NCBI RefSeq assembly: GCF_032854445.1
Contig: NC_088303.1
Span: 18,485,501 to 18,549,500, forward strand
Source: Liolophura sinensis
Taxonomy: Eukaryota > Mollusca > Polyplacophora > Chitonida > Chitonidae
Length of the DNA stretch: 64,000 nucleotides
Reading direction: 5' to 3'
Shown piece by piece: positions 11,567 through 23,505 of the stretch. The notes beneath the pieces were generated by a model that saw only the letters and a list, made by a program, of their open reading frames with translations, ran no database searches and was not told the origin of the DNA. Each line of letters starts with the position of its first letter. Position 1 is the stretch's first letter. The position numbers were made by a program, and so were the translations under genes.

Positions 11567-12060
11567 ATTATGACGTCACCCAAGGCAATGAAAAACGGTA
11601 TTCTAGAGTTTAACATTAGGAATTAGAGTGAGTGAGTGCTAATGTGCCTCCTTGTTGCAGGACGGATTTCCACCGCTCTTTTATCTAGTACTGCCTTACT
11701 GCAATCGGCCCCACCAGAGCCAGTATACTGATACATGTAAGCCAGTCGTTACACTATTCCCTTATTGTTGAACGTCAGGCGAGGAATATACGACTTCATC
11801 TTTTAAGATCTTAGGTTTGACCGGAACCGGGATTGACCCTGAATCTATCCTCTCCCAAGCGGACACTCTATCAACTGAGCCATCGAGGTCGGTTTATGAA
11901 TTAGAAGAAGTGTTCTAACTGCATTTTATTTCCAATAATACGGATGTCGAACATTTCGTTGTGCAGAGCTTGTGGCGTTACCTGTCACTGAAGAAAGGCT
12001 ATTTGCGTAGCGATCATGTCTGATTTTACAGAAAGCTTGATACACGTGACAAGTTAAAAG
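11567..12060 (+). repeat. Dispersed repeat copy, interrupted by a SINE
   Basis: The flanks of the SINE at 11628-11897 match 24646-24860. Shared words are 'tatgacgtcaccc', 'ttctaactgcatt', 'gtgcagagcttgtgg' and 'tgactgattttaca/tgtctgattttaca'. The two copies are on the same strand. Its class is unknown. Confidence 0.75.
11628..11897 (-). mobile_element. tRNA-derived SINE with 8-bp target-site duplication
   Basis: Read on the minus strand, the head is 'gatggctcagttgatagagt', a pol III A-box region, followed by 'gggtcaatcccggttcc', a B-box-like segment. The body then ends in 'gtgcctccttgttgcagg'. It is flanked by the 8-bp direct repeat 'gaattaga' at 11620-11627 and 11898-11905. This SINE differs from families A and B. 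Confidence 0.8.
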
Positions 12061-12279
12061 AAACAGACTTTATGTCATTAATTGGCATCATCAAAATATG
12101 TATCTCCGTTAGGCTTTGATTGAAATTGTTCACATATCCAGCCTGGATTTCTTATTCAACACGTCGGATGCACGGCACCAAGCGCCGGGTTAAGGGCATG
12201 AGACACATGAATAACTTTGACACCCTAGTTTTTACATTAATAACTTGACCGAAATCACACAACAATTTTACATGCCGAG

Positions 12280-14140
12280 ATAATACACGCCATATGTAAG
12301 GTCCTTCGGATATACAAGACAAATCACATTATGTCAAAATTTATACTATAGGCTGCACAAAGTTGGTCCCATTCTGAAAGAAGAGTTCGCGTACTAAAGG
12401 CATTGGAGCAGACACCAGGTATGGGCTTCTGGAACGCTGTTCTGAGATGAGTCCACATTCACTCAAGTATCGCTGACGGATACGCACGACCATGACGTCA
12501 CCAAGGTGAATGCACCAAGCATGATTGTGTTTGGTGGGGGGGGGGGATCTGTTAGTATCAAAGAATAGATTTCAATGTTTGCAGCCAAGAGAATTCCTGA
12601 TGCGTCACGTTGTCCTCATATTTCTTCAAAATCGTACTTTGCTCAGATTTTAACCAGATAAAGCCCTGGCACTTATGACTCTTACGTCTTTACGCGTTTT
12701 AGCACTGAACAACGCACCAGTTATCGAGTGATTTGCTTTATGACCCGATCTCTCGCAAATAAGTAAAATAGATAACAGTGGTCTTTCTACTTACTTGATT
12801 CTGCTATAATTTTTTTATAATTGTTATTATTATTATCATTGTTATTATTGGTATTATTAATGTTTAGTAACATCGTCTGGCAAAGGTGTCACCATCAATT
12901 CCAAATCACATACCATTAATTTAAATTTAAATGCTTAGTTGATGTAAAAAAGGTATAAGCAACTATTGTGAAAAAAATGATCTTAACTTTGGGAAGAGCA
13001 GCCGAGTCAAGCCTAGCAGCGGGGTCAAGTGATTGGCGGTTTGCGAAATTCGGATGCTGTCCGAGTGGATGCGTCAGTTGTAGCTGTGTTGAATGCCACG
13101 GTATGATCTTTATTATTTTCGCTTATTAATCTGATGTTAATTAAGAATTTACTTCACGGGAAACACGCTCTCCCTGTATACAACAGGGGACTGCGCAGAC
13201 GACAGAATCGAGTTCCAGGTAAGTGAATATAATGATTATGACCGGTTCACCTTGCGATACAAGGGCATGGTTAATCTGGACACAGAGGACGATTTCATGA
13301 AGCCTTAGTACGACGTGCACTTAGCCGCATGTCGCACCCACCATTGAGAATAGGAAGGAGGGCAGGGGGAGTGGGAAAATTTTGAGTGCAGATTTCGCTG
13401 ATGGACTCCAAAGCCTTGGCCCCTTGCATTGTCTATACACGTGATGACAACACAGCATTCTGAGTAATTCTACACCATTGTATCACTGCAGTTTTCACAT
13501 AATTCTGCTTGGCCTACTAACGGCGTTAATACTTTTCAAGTCTTTATACGTAAACTGACGATAGAATAAAACTAACTGAGGTAAATAGACAAATTACCAG
13601 ATTTCACCGGTTACGTGTGACCCATTGCCGTAACTTACTCAATATTGCTTTTAACTTATACCTTATATCAAGTCGGTTTATCGGTGGAGGGTAGTTGAGC
13701 CAAAGGATTAAACCTCCGGCCATCAGCAATCAACAGTTGAGTTTTCCAGCAAATGTCTCTTCTCCACACAAACCACCTCATCTAACCAAGCATGTTCTTC
13801 GTTTAGGTGCATTGCGAGGCGATTGTATTTACCCATTCATGACCCTACGTGCGTTTTGTGACCCAGCAGCCTAGACCGCGCCATCAAATCGTTAAAAATT
13901 TTCTAAATGTGGCTTGAAACCATTCATTTATTATTCACTACCTGTAGTGTTATAAAGGTGTCACCCAAAAGTTTACCTTTTTGCAGAAAAACGAGAGGTT
14001 AGTTATTGCTTTAGAAAAAGGTGTACACCTTGGTGTTAAAACACTGAAACACAATGTTTACAACTTAAATCTTTGGTAAGGTGTAATACTGACATGAGGC
14101 CAGAGGTGGAGGCTACAGAAAACAACACTCTTTAAAACTG
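12280..14140. other. Non-coding stretch with a poly-G run
   Basis: A G run lies near 12536-12546. No exon, RNA gene or known repeat was recognised. Confidence 0.4.
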
Positions 14141-14410
14141 TTATTTGTTTATTTATTTATTTGGCTGGTGTTTTACACAGTTCTGTAGAATATTTCACTT
14201 ATACGACGGCGGTAAGCATTATGGTGGGAGGTATCCGTACGGAGCCCGGGGGAAACTCCGCAGGTTGCATCTGCAATCCGCAGGTTGATGGAAGACCTTT
14301 CCACGTGCGACCGGAGAGGAAACCAGCATAAACTGTGGTCACAGTGACCGCACTGGTGAGAGGTTCTTGGGTCATTGCGTCGCGCTGGCGTACTAACTAC
14401 CTCGACCAAA
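14141..14410 (-). mobile_element. SINE family A, near full-length copy
   Basis: On the minus strand the head near 14405 contains 'tcgaggtagttagtacgcca', a degenerate A-box region. It is followed by the body 'ctcccaccataatgc' and the tail ending in AAATA repeats at 14141-14160. An internal duplication of 'atccgcaggtt' is visible at 14260-14286. Confidence 0.85.
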
Positions 14411-15734
14411 CATTCATTCATGTAATCAAGACAATTTATAGCAACCAAGGTTCCGTATGGTCAAAAAGTTCAACAAAAGCTTAATTTGATTACTTCAGTG
14501 GTGTTTAACTGCGCACTTTACACACCTGAACGCCTTATTCACACACGCACTTCAAAGCTTAAAATTGCGTTAAACAAAGAACGCAAAATGGAGTCACGCG
14601 TCCAGGAATCATGGTGTACGTTTTGATTCTGTATTAGCCATATGTTGTGTAGCCTATATGAGCAAGCTTAAGGTTATAGCTGTACAATAACAACAACAAG
14701 ACTATAATTTGGTAATGGGACACAAACATTTCACTTAGATATCCAGACAAACAGTCAAATGCACGGTATTTTGCATATTAAACACATAAAATGATCGATA
14801 ATAATGAGGTGTTTCTAATGGGTTCACTACATGTTCAGTTTAAAAGGAATAGTATGCATCTTATCATCAAGTTTTTATGGGCAATCTAATCAGGACTTTT
14901 AACAATATTTAATCCCTTATAAGAGGATACAGTTGCAGTAAAACCATTCGTACGTCAAACATATTTAACACTAAGCTTTCATAATCGCCCAAACACACAA
15001 ATGCTTGCAAAGCAAGCTAAATTACTTACCCATCATTTGATAGAGATCATTTATGCCATATATCCCTTCTGTGGATATAAACAGTTGAGCTAGCTCCAAT
15101 GTCTATATCTGGTTTCCAAAACGTCTCTTCTTCTACTGGTAAAAATATCTAGTCTACAAATGAGCAGTTTCGTCTCAAATGTCAGTTAACGCTACGCCTT
15201 TCACTCACACCGGAAAAGGCTTTAATGAGGAAAATGTGCTATAGTGATAGCTGATTTTGTTACTGCTGTCAAGACGATCTGCTGACTTGAACACAAGAAC
15301 ACTATACTAGTATATCACCGGTAACGGGAGAGAAACTCTTGCACGGTAGCCAACCCCAGACAAATATCCAGATACCAGGCACCTGTCACATCCGCCTGTC
15401 CTGCAGTGTGCAGCTCCGATCTGGTCGTCTTCAGCTATCGATTACAATGGCCACTTATCTCATGCTGAAAGGCACATTCCCCCCCAACAAAACCCTGACA
15501 ATGGTATGCGGACACATAACATACATGTGAAAGCACATAGGCTTACACATGAAGGTAAGGTTTGACCCATTTTCTTCCTTTCTTTATTTAGATGACTTTT
15601 AGTATTTGATACATAGAATAGAAGAAGAGAGAAAAACCTTTAAAAGGAAACAAAGTTTTAACTCCAAATGTAACTATACAAAAAAGAGCTTATTCCAAGG
15701 TGCAGCGTTATTCTGTGATACTGAAGTGGAGTGA
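14411..15734. other. Non-coding stretch, nothing recognised
   Basis: No exon or repeat recognised on either strand. Confidence 0.4.
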
Positions 15735-16075
15735 TGAACGTTTCGGCGGGCTCATGGTTAAAGGGACTGCCTCGAAGTCGGGAGACTTAGGATCAAACTT
15801 GGATCAGGGTAGAGCCAATCAAAAAATTAGCGTTTGCTGCTACTTCGCTTGGTGCTCAGCACTGAGAGGTTACAGCAAGGAAATAGGACTGGTTAGCCTG
15901 CTGTCAGTATAATGTAACTGGGCCATACCTGGAGTTTGCGCCATGATACCTCAATGGCGGCAGCGACTCGCCCTGTCACAAAAACACATAGAATATGTAC
16001 ATACACCTAAAAACTCGTAGTTATATGACTGAAAAATTGTAAGGTACGACGTAAAACCTCAAGTATAAACGCACT
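15735..16075 (+). mobile_element. SINE family B copy, near full length
   Basis: The head retains 'ctgcctcgaagtcgggagac' and a degenerate B-box 'ggatcaaacttggatc'. The body has 'gcactgagaggttacagcaa' and 'gtcagtataatgtaactggg'. The tail reads 'ttgtaaggtacgacgtaaaa'. It abuts the left edge of the tandem array at 16081. Confidence 0.85.
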
Positions 16076-16080
16076 GATGT

Positions 16081-16600
16081 GACGGGCTTGTCGTGGTCGA
16101 GTGGTTTCGTTTTGTGACGGATTGGTCGTGCCCGAGTGGTTTGGTCTCTTGTATGTTTTGTGACAGACTGCTCGTGGCCGAGTAATTTGGTCTCGTGTAT
16201 GTTTTGTGACAGACTAGTTGTGGCCGATAAGTTTGGTCTCGTTTATAGCTGATGTAACGGACTGGTCATGGCCGGGTAGTTTGGTCTCGTGTATAGCTGA
16301 TGTGACGGACTGGTCGTGGCCCAGTGGTTTGGTCTCGTGTATGTTTTGTGACAGACTAGTTGTGGCCGATAAGTTTGGTCTCGTGTATAGCTGATGTAAC
16401 GGACTGGTCATGGCCGAGTAGTTTGGTCTCGTGTATAGCTGATGTAACGGACTGGTCGTGGCCCAGTGGTTTCCTCTCGTGTATAGCTGATGTGACGGAC
16501 AGGTCGTGGCCGAGTGGTTTGGACTCGTATACAACTGATGTAACGGACTGGTCGTGGCCGAGAGGTTTGGTCTCGTGTACAACTGATGTGACGGACTGGT
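16081..16600 (+). repeat. Tandem array of 44-48 bp units with a tRNA-like A-box segment
   Basis: Eleven units share the core 'ggtcgtggccgagtggtttg' with variants, near 16095, 16130, 16177, 16221, 16269, 16317, 16361, 16409, 16459, 16507 and 16554. The core resembles the 5' part of tRNA-Ser/Leu genes, and 'tggccgagtgg' fits the pol III A-box pattern. No B-box follows in any unit. Units 4-6 and 7-9 form a repeated block of about 140 bp, so the array has grown by multi-unit duplication. It ends at a run of T (16605-16611). Confidence 0.85.
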
Positions 16601-16611
16601 CGTCCTTTTTT

Positions 16612-19600
16612 TAAAGATAGCTTGTTCTTATCTACCAGGATCTTTAAAGGCATGTTTCACTAAATATCTTACGTCTTCCCAAGAAAAATTCTTCCTGAAC
16701 ACGTGTCAGAATTTATGTCTGGCATGTCATGCATGAGCTGGTCAACAAAGGCAATTAAGCCTACACCTCATTATCAGTCCACGAAGTGGCCATAGGTTAT
16801 ATTCATGAATACCCTGATGGCTGCAGAAGGTATATACAAATGTGTGTCACACCGAATTATTTCATTGGTTACATTCCTTTATAGTTATAATTATGAAGTT
16901 AATTGAGGCCAGCTTCCTGTCGGAAAAAAAATACAACTTATTGGAATATGCATAGACTATTAGACAGTGTAAATCTACCACATGTGGCGCGGCTGGCTAC
17001 AGCTTAGAATTATCACAATCGGTGATGAAAACAAATTTTGACAGGATACACAAGATTCGTGTATCCGAGATGTACTTTTTGTTTTGATGCTGATGTCAGC
17101 TATACTTCATGCATGTACTTTAGTAGGAAGTTGGAAAATGAATATTTTCCCCCAGGTAAGTCTAAGCAGTATCATGTTTTCCATTTTCATACAAAGCTAG
17201 TGAAGTTCTGAATATTGTTGCTAACTTATATAAGGGAGTGTGAAAAGAATTAGATATCTAATGCCAGTGAGGAGCTTGTGGCGCCTTGTTTAACAAGACT
17301 GTCAAACTAACTGATTCTAGAGATTCATAGATCTCTCAGATGTGCAGCGAAGACAGTGTGCTAGTTGGCAAATGGTCACACGTAACCGATGAATAATGGC
17401 CTCTTGTACGATATCCTCTCTCGCAGACCGTACGACGAGAGGGATAGTTTCAATTTTGACATTGTAAATTATCCTTAATTGGGTAGCCAATGCTACGCTG
17501 GACGTTCCTACTGTAACGCCCAGCTTCGGTCATATGGATTTCCACGCGGACAATTTCACTCAAAATACCGATTCGAAACCAACCTTATTTTTGCTATCCA
17601 CCGATTCCCTAATACGGACAAACCGTAAACATGTCTTACGCCGCTGACGCCTGGGGCCCAGTCTGCCAAGTTATCGCCACGCTGCCTTAAGTGCATTTAC
17701 CATGCTGACGAATCTCTTCACTGTTAGTTTCCATGGAAATTGCGCCAGTCTCAGTTTGCGACTGCGTCGTGGGAAGGGTCTCTGGTGTGTATGTGTTTCC
17801 TGTTTGAGCACAATTCGTTCACCTTTTTGGGGGTATGTTAGAAATCTAGAATACTTCACCTTTGTCCAAACTCACCTTTGCCCAAAAGACTTCCATTGTA
17901 TTGGGGATGGGCTGATTCTTGTCTAGATATTGATTAAATATGCTCTTAGCATCCCACCAATTTAACCGGACAGATATGAATTCGAACAACCATTTCAATC
18001 CAGACCAGTAAACATTGGCCTCAGGGAGACTCTTGGTTTAATTACGCGTGGAAAGTCACGATTCCTGACATAAATCGTCAGGAAACATAAAACATCTCTG
18101 TGTGCGGACAATATTTAATAACAGATTACAGATAGCGCCAAGTCTGAAGTGTACATCATTATAATAAATGTTTTTTTATGATTTGTGTGCGGTACGTGGG
18201 CGGACTAGTATATTTCATAATAAGAATTACATTATCTTAGCCCGAGGATTCAGGCGCATTAAACAGACATATAATAACTGAAAACATAAGTTAGGGTTGC
18301 TTTATTTCATTTGACTTTTGGAATTCCACTTTGGAACCACAATATAATTCCATAGCAGTGGTCAGGTAGTATGAAAATGACACAAGACGTAAATCAAGGT
18401 TCTCGTTACTTTTTTCCCCGAGATAAGAACGTTTTTGTTATCACGTCGTGATTTATGAATTAAGTTACAAAATAAAATTAGAAATTAATTTGAGGCTTCA
18501 AGAGCCTTAAGGTCTGCCTACCAGTTCTCGTGTCACACACTTTGTACATCAGCAAAGATACCACAATGAGGACACCTTTATCGTAAACATAGATGAACTT
18601 CTGAGGATGTTTTTCTGTAGCATGCCGAAGCTCATGTCTGGAATATCGAATATCACATAATAAATTGAAATAATTTCATCCAAGAAATGCGAGGGTCTGC
18701 ATCCACAGTCACAACCTAGATTTGATCCTCTCAGATTATTCTACACCGTAGAATTCACATGCTGTTTATGAAGGCCACCATGTTCTTCCTTTACAACAGA
18801 TTAGATAAAAAGCAAGGTTTGAGTCCTTTTAAACTGTTCTTCCCGCCAGTAAGTTGAGGCGACTATCTCAGCTTTAGTTGATCAGTCTAACATGAGGTGT
18901 GTACTATTGGTCGTGTTGGTTCTTCTGCCAAATGAGCTGGTAGAGCATAGCGTGTAGCCACCTGACAGGAAGTGCTGATCTTCTCTTGTGTCCTCAGTTG
19001 GTTGATGTAGGTAACTGGATGCCATCTGGTGCAAAGCCTTTTACACTTACCACAACATTTTATTACAGATGTGACTGGACTTACCTACGATATTTTGTAA
19101 ATACTGCTCAGTCTGTCTTCCATTCCCGTTCAACTATGGCAAGCCAAACATTGCAAAATTGAACAAAATATATTTAATGTGAAAAATTACAGGTTAAAAT
19201 AAAAATAAAATGCATTCAAGAAATGAAGGAAAAATAGTACTTTTTGTTCAATTATTTTTATAAATATATTAACACCGACCTATAAATGATTTTTATTTTA
19301 AAACACAAAAAATATAACGAGATTTGGAATGTTGAATACATCAGTGAGTAAGTATACACTTTCAATACTTGGACTTCAGGGAAGACTTAGCATAACCAAA
19401 CAGAAGACGCCTATCATCTGCGTTTGGGGAGCATAACATTCTTCAGAGTGACTTAAATCGGGATGACGGAATCTTCAACATCCTTCTTCTCTCACACTTA
19501 ACACGCCAGTCGATTACAACTTTAAATTCCATTCTTGGCTCAGATGTTTTTAGTAAATCGATCTTTTCGGAAGATAAAATTAAGTCAAGCCCATCTCTAG

Positions 19601-21181
19601 CCTACTTCTTAAGGCAGCGATCGAACTTATATAGAGGTCATATAAACAAGGGGAGCAGAGATACTGTACAAAATTGAAAATAATCTACATGCCAATGTAC
19701 TAAGTTATAGTAAGTAAATTCATGTAGTGAAAAGTTACAAATGTAGAGCTACAAAAACCCAGTCCAAGGGGGGTACTCCGTGTCCGTTTTAGACGCCGGT
19801 AAAGTTTAGTAAGCTTTAAAAACGAATTCTCTAAACCCTCAAGCAGGAGTTTAGCATTATAGCATGACCATTGTCACATTATACCGTGTCCAATTATATT
19901 TTCACGCCTAATGTATCCTCTAACAAAGAGCCCGGTTTTCCTGTATGCACATGGGATGCATGGTTTATTGGCTTGCATTCTTTTCCCTTATTCAGTTGAA
20001 AGCAAAACTGTGGTGAAACGAACATATACGAAGCATAGTGACGTACGTGTACATGTATTGCAACTAATGTGGCGTGCACAGTTCTAGACCCTGGTTACCC
20101 CTCCATGTTTTTCTGTATACATGATCACTGACAGAAAGACTTGGTCTATTACTGAAAAAGCAGGAGATTTTCTATATAATAAAATATATGTACTCGCGCA
20201 TGTAAGCTCAGAAATTATTTCGCAATGTCTAATAACGATGGTTTCTATAAATTGGTGCTCGCCTGAGATAGCCAACCATTGTTGTACCGAAATCTGACAT
20301 TAAATGAATTGTCCCTTTCCAACGTTGAAAATATATATTCAAAAATTTCTTTTCCTTTAAAGAAATCTTTAAAAATATATATTAAAAACCAGAGCACATC
20401 TCTATTATTCATCAAATCATCGAATGCTTTTCTTGTCTTTGCCTCAATATTGAAATAAGTATATGCACTCATTATTTTTTTCACCTGAAAATGTGAAAAT
20501 ATAAATGTTGAAAAATAGAACATATATTTTCACCGTTGAACATTACAACATTTGTCTCGACATATTCAACTAAATTTTAAAAGTTTCTATATAGAACTCA
20601 GTATTATAGCACAAAAATTGCAGAGCTACCAATGCATATTAGACGAGTATATGATCCTATCTTTGTTCATTCTGGACTGTGGACACGTGACAAATAACTT
20701 GTCTTGCCAGTATTACAATAGGATAAAGCGAAATTCTAAAATGGCATTAAAATTTTCACACCACACTTAGATACTATACATGTACCTGTATGCTGTTAGA
20801 GTGGGTGCCATATGAGGATATTGTAAGATTTGACAGATCAAAGCCGGGAATGTAAAACTATTGACACCCAGTGAGGTCAGGAAGATTGTGACATAGGGGC
20901 CATTTTACCACAGCTTTCCAAATCGATATAAAGCCCGTGTTCTCTCAAATCACATCGCCTTGTTGCATTCCAACACAGTCAAAATGATTCACTAAAACTG
21001 TTAAGAGAGAACAGATTCAGAGTTTACACTCTAGCCTGTTGGTAAAGCTATATGCTTTTCCACTTTTAAAGTTTTGGATGAGCTAATGGCAAAAACCTTC
21101 AAGCCAGAGACGATGCCATTAGTGTCAACATCAGATCTAGTTTGGTACATAGCCTATATTATGAATGTTATATATCACAAC

Positions 21182-21182
<1 letters not shown>
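16612..21182. other. Long non-coding stretch, nothing recognised
   Basis: About 4.6 kb of AT-rich DNA without recognisable exons, RNA genes or repeats on either strand. Open frames near 17700-17926 and 20245-20523 show no domain and are flanked by frequent stops. Confidence 0.4.

Positions 21183-21247
<65 letters not shown>
21183..21247. repeat. (TG)n microsatellite
   Basis: About 32 uninterrupted TG units. The 'CVCV' open frame across it is an artefact. Confidence 0.98.
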
Positions 21248-21250
<3 letters not shown>

Positions 21251-21676
21251 CATGATATAAATTCAAAAATAGTAGACTCAATATCAAAGCAATAACTTAA
21301 ATATTTCAAGAACAACGCAAAACTGAACAATTGAAGGCTAGAATCAACGATGACACACTCAGATTGAACAATAAATGGGAATAACTAAACTTTTAATAGC
21401 AAAACATTAATAGTAATTTCAGGTAAATGCAAATGATATTGTTTTCTTTTCTGTATTGTTATTCATGTGTAACTGATTTACCTTCTCTTTGTTTTTAAAT
21501 CAATACTTGTACTGAGTCCTATGGCCATCAACGACTGGGACCAACGCCCTACGACGAGTTTAACTCTCGCATGTATATTCAGAGCTTAATGGGTTCAGAT
21601 TTGAAATGTTTTTTATGCTCAGACGTCCTCTCGACATCGCCAAATGGTACGGTCCCAAACTGCTGTTATGAAAATT

Positions 21677-21718
21677 TAATGGCCGCACTTTGGCGGTATG
21701 CACTCACCCTGCCACAAG
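21677..21718 (+). mobile_element. SINE family B fragment
   Basis: 'ggccgcactttggcggtatg' followed by 'cactcaccctgccacaag' matches the internal part of family B (compare 48540-48580). No head or tail remains here. Confidence 0.5.
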
Positions 21719-21720
21719 AG

Positions 21721-21769
21721 TTAGTCCAGGGACTAATTAGGCATTAGTCCCTGGACTGATGCCTAATTA
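21721..21769. repeat. Interlocked double palindrome
   Basis: 'agtccagggacta' (21723-21735) is the reverse complement of 'tagtccctggact' (21745-21757). The segment between them, 'taattaggcat', is itself the reverse complement of the segment just after, 'atgcctaatta' (21759-21769). Two hairpins compete for overlapping bases. Confidence 0.8.
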
Positions 21770-21984
21770 CCATCATCTGGACAGCCCTGTATAGCTACTC
21801 ATACAGGGTAAAACTAGTTAAGAGCTTGCTTCTCACACCTGCGGTTCATTAACGCAAATATTGGCTACATTTCAATAGAGAAAAAAATCCTGGGGCTTGC
21901 AAAAAACGCACCGAGCGACAGGCGAACACGTGGACATCCTGTGAGAGCGAAAATGCGTCCAACTTGTCAACAGTGATAAACAAA

Positions 21985-22065
21985 TTGAGTGATTGAGTGC
22001 TTGGGGTTTAACGTCGCACTCAACAATTTTTCAGCCGTATGACGACGAAGTAATCCTTAGGGTGT
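21985..22065 (-). mobile_element. SINE family B 3' end
   Basis: 'ttggggtttaacgtcgcac' and 'caatttttcagccgtatgac' are the reverse complement of the family B tail. Only the 3' end is recognisable. Confidence 0.7.
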
Positions 22066-23364
22066 TTGTAATAATTTGGGCCTTCAAAGGTGCGCCGACA
22101 AACGCGACAAAGTCCTGTTCTAAAAAGTCTGGTCACTATACTTTTAAAAAGTTTCTTTTGCTCTTTTTATATTATAGCTAATTTATTTAATTGCCAACAT
22201 TTCCATTCATAGTTCACCAACTATAAGCCACAAAACGGCTAAAAGTCGAAATCCATTGCAGCAATCGTACGGTGCTGCATTGTTCTTTTTTTTTATATCC
22301 ATGTAATGATAATAACATACTCTACTGAAGGTTCTCCACACAACTGTTGCACAGTTATTACTGAGAAATTTAAAACAGGACTTTCAAAGAATGAATGTTT
22401 TGGGCTTTGGTCCGCTTTTACAGGCACTCAGTTTTGTAACCAGGTTCTCAGCATTCATGGAACTTACATGTACCTGACTGCTAGATATTAGATAGTGGAA
22501 AGGACATTTTAATGAGGAACTATAAATTATAACTGGAGATATCCGTTTTACGTGAAAAAACTGAAAGGCTGTAGATTAATGTACATTTTAATATTTAGGT
22601 CTTGTGACGAAATGTCCTAAAACTTTTCACACAAGTACAATTGAAAATAGTTAAGGTACAGTAAAATTTTCGTTGTAAATTATAGCCTATGTATTGTTAC
22701 ACTGGTGTACCTTCTTAAAGTCATTTATACTCCTCTTAGTCAACCAAGTGACCTGTACTTTATATTAATAACATTATGAATGTAACAGTAATAGCTAGTC
22801 CAAACTGTGCGTGAAATGTACCTCATTCTCATGTACAGCTGCTATTCTGAATGTGTCTGTGCCAGAGTATTGTTGGACAATTAGAGCGAGTTCAAGACCA
22901 ACTAAACTCAGTTTAAATAAATGAATGAATAAATTGATTTCATATAGGACTTAAACGGAGAAAAGTCACTAACTCTGCGCGCAATAAAGGCCTACGCCTT
23001 TTATATTTTATATCTACTTCTGCTTGGTTTATCAACTTTTATGGATTGTGGCATGTGAGGAAGAATATATTACAAAAACTTATTTACAACAATCAACAAT
23101 ATTCTCCTTGTGCATAAGAGTAAGACATTTCGTGGGGTGAAATTATTTGGCATGCACTGTCTAGCCAAAGAATAAGATTTTTAGGAATAAATGAATATGA
23201 TTCTCTTCTTTTTCATGTTGATAAATAGCAGTACTTGAGTAACTAGCTTGGTGGTGACAGGCAATAGTCAGCTTGCGGAAAGCCGGTGATGTCAAACAAA
23301 GTATTAGCTATTAAAACAAAGATATTGCGATTATGTTCAATCATAGACGTATTATATTGATTAA
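22066..23364. other. Non-coding stretch, nothing recognised
   Basis: No exon or repeat recognised on either strand. Confidence 0.4.
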
Positions 23365-23505
23365 TTGAATGATTGGTGTTTAACGACGTACACAAGGGTT
23401 TTCCACTTCTATGAGAGTGGTTAGGTGGAGGAAACCGAAGTGCCCGGAGGAAACCATTTACCTTCACCAGCCACCTGACAAAGCCTCCTTTAAGCCGCAT
23501 GCAGC
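23365..23505 (-). mobile_element. SINE related to family A, divergent subtype
   Basis: 'gattggtgtttaacgacgta' is a variant of the family A tail in reverse. The body differs ('ggtggaggaaaccgaagtgc', 'ccttcaccagccacctgaca'), so this is a separate subfamily. No head was identified. Confidence 0.6.

Larger units (their letters stand above)
10993..12279. mobile_element. 1.29-kb element bounded by 70-bp terminal inverted repeats
   Basis: 10993-11062 (beginning 'ctcggcatgtaaaattgttg') is almost perfectly the reverse complement of 12210-12279, with one mismatch seen over 70 bp. No transposase frame is visible between the arms, so this looks like a non-autonomous DNA element or a genomic inversion pair. 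Inside lie a palindromic MITE (11252-11510), part of a dispersed repeat also present at 24646-24860, and a SINE (11628-11897). No clear target-site duplication flanks the outer ends. Confidence 0.7.

Noticed and set aside
16081-16600. CRISPR-like spaced repeats
   Set aside because: This is eukaryotic DNA; the whole unit is repeated, with no unique spacers and no cas genes. The same holds for the array at 31122-31360.
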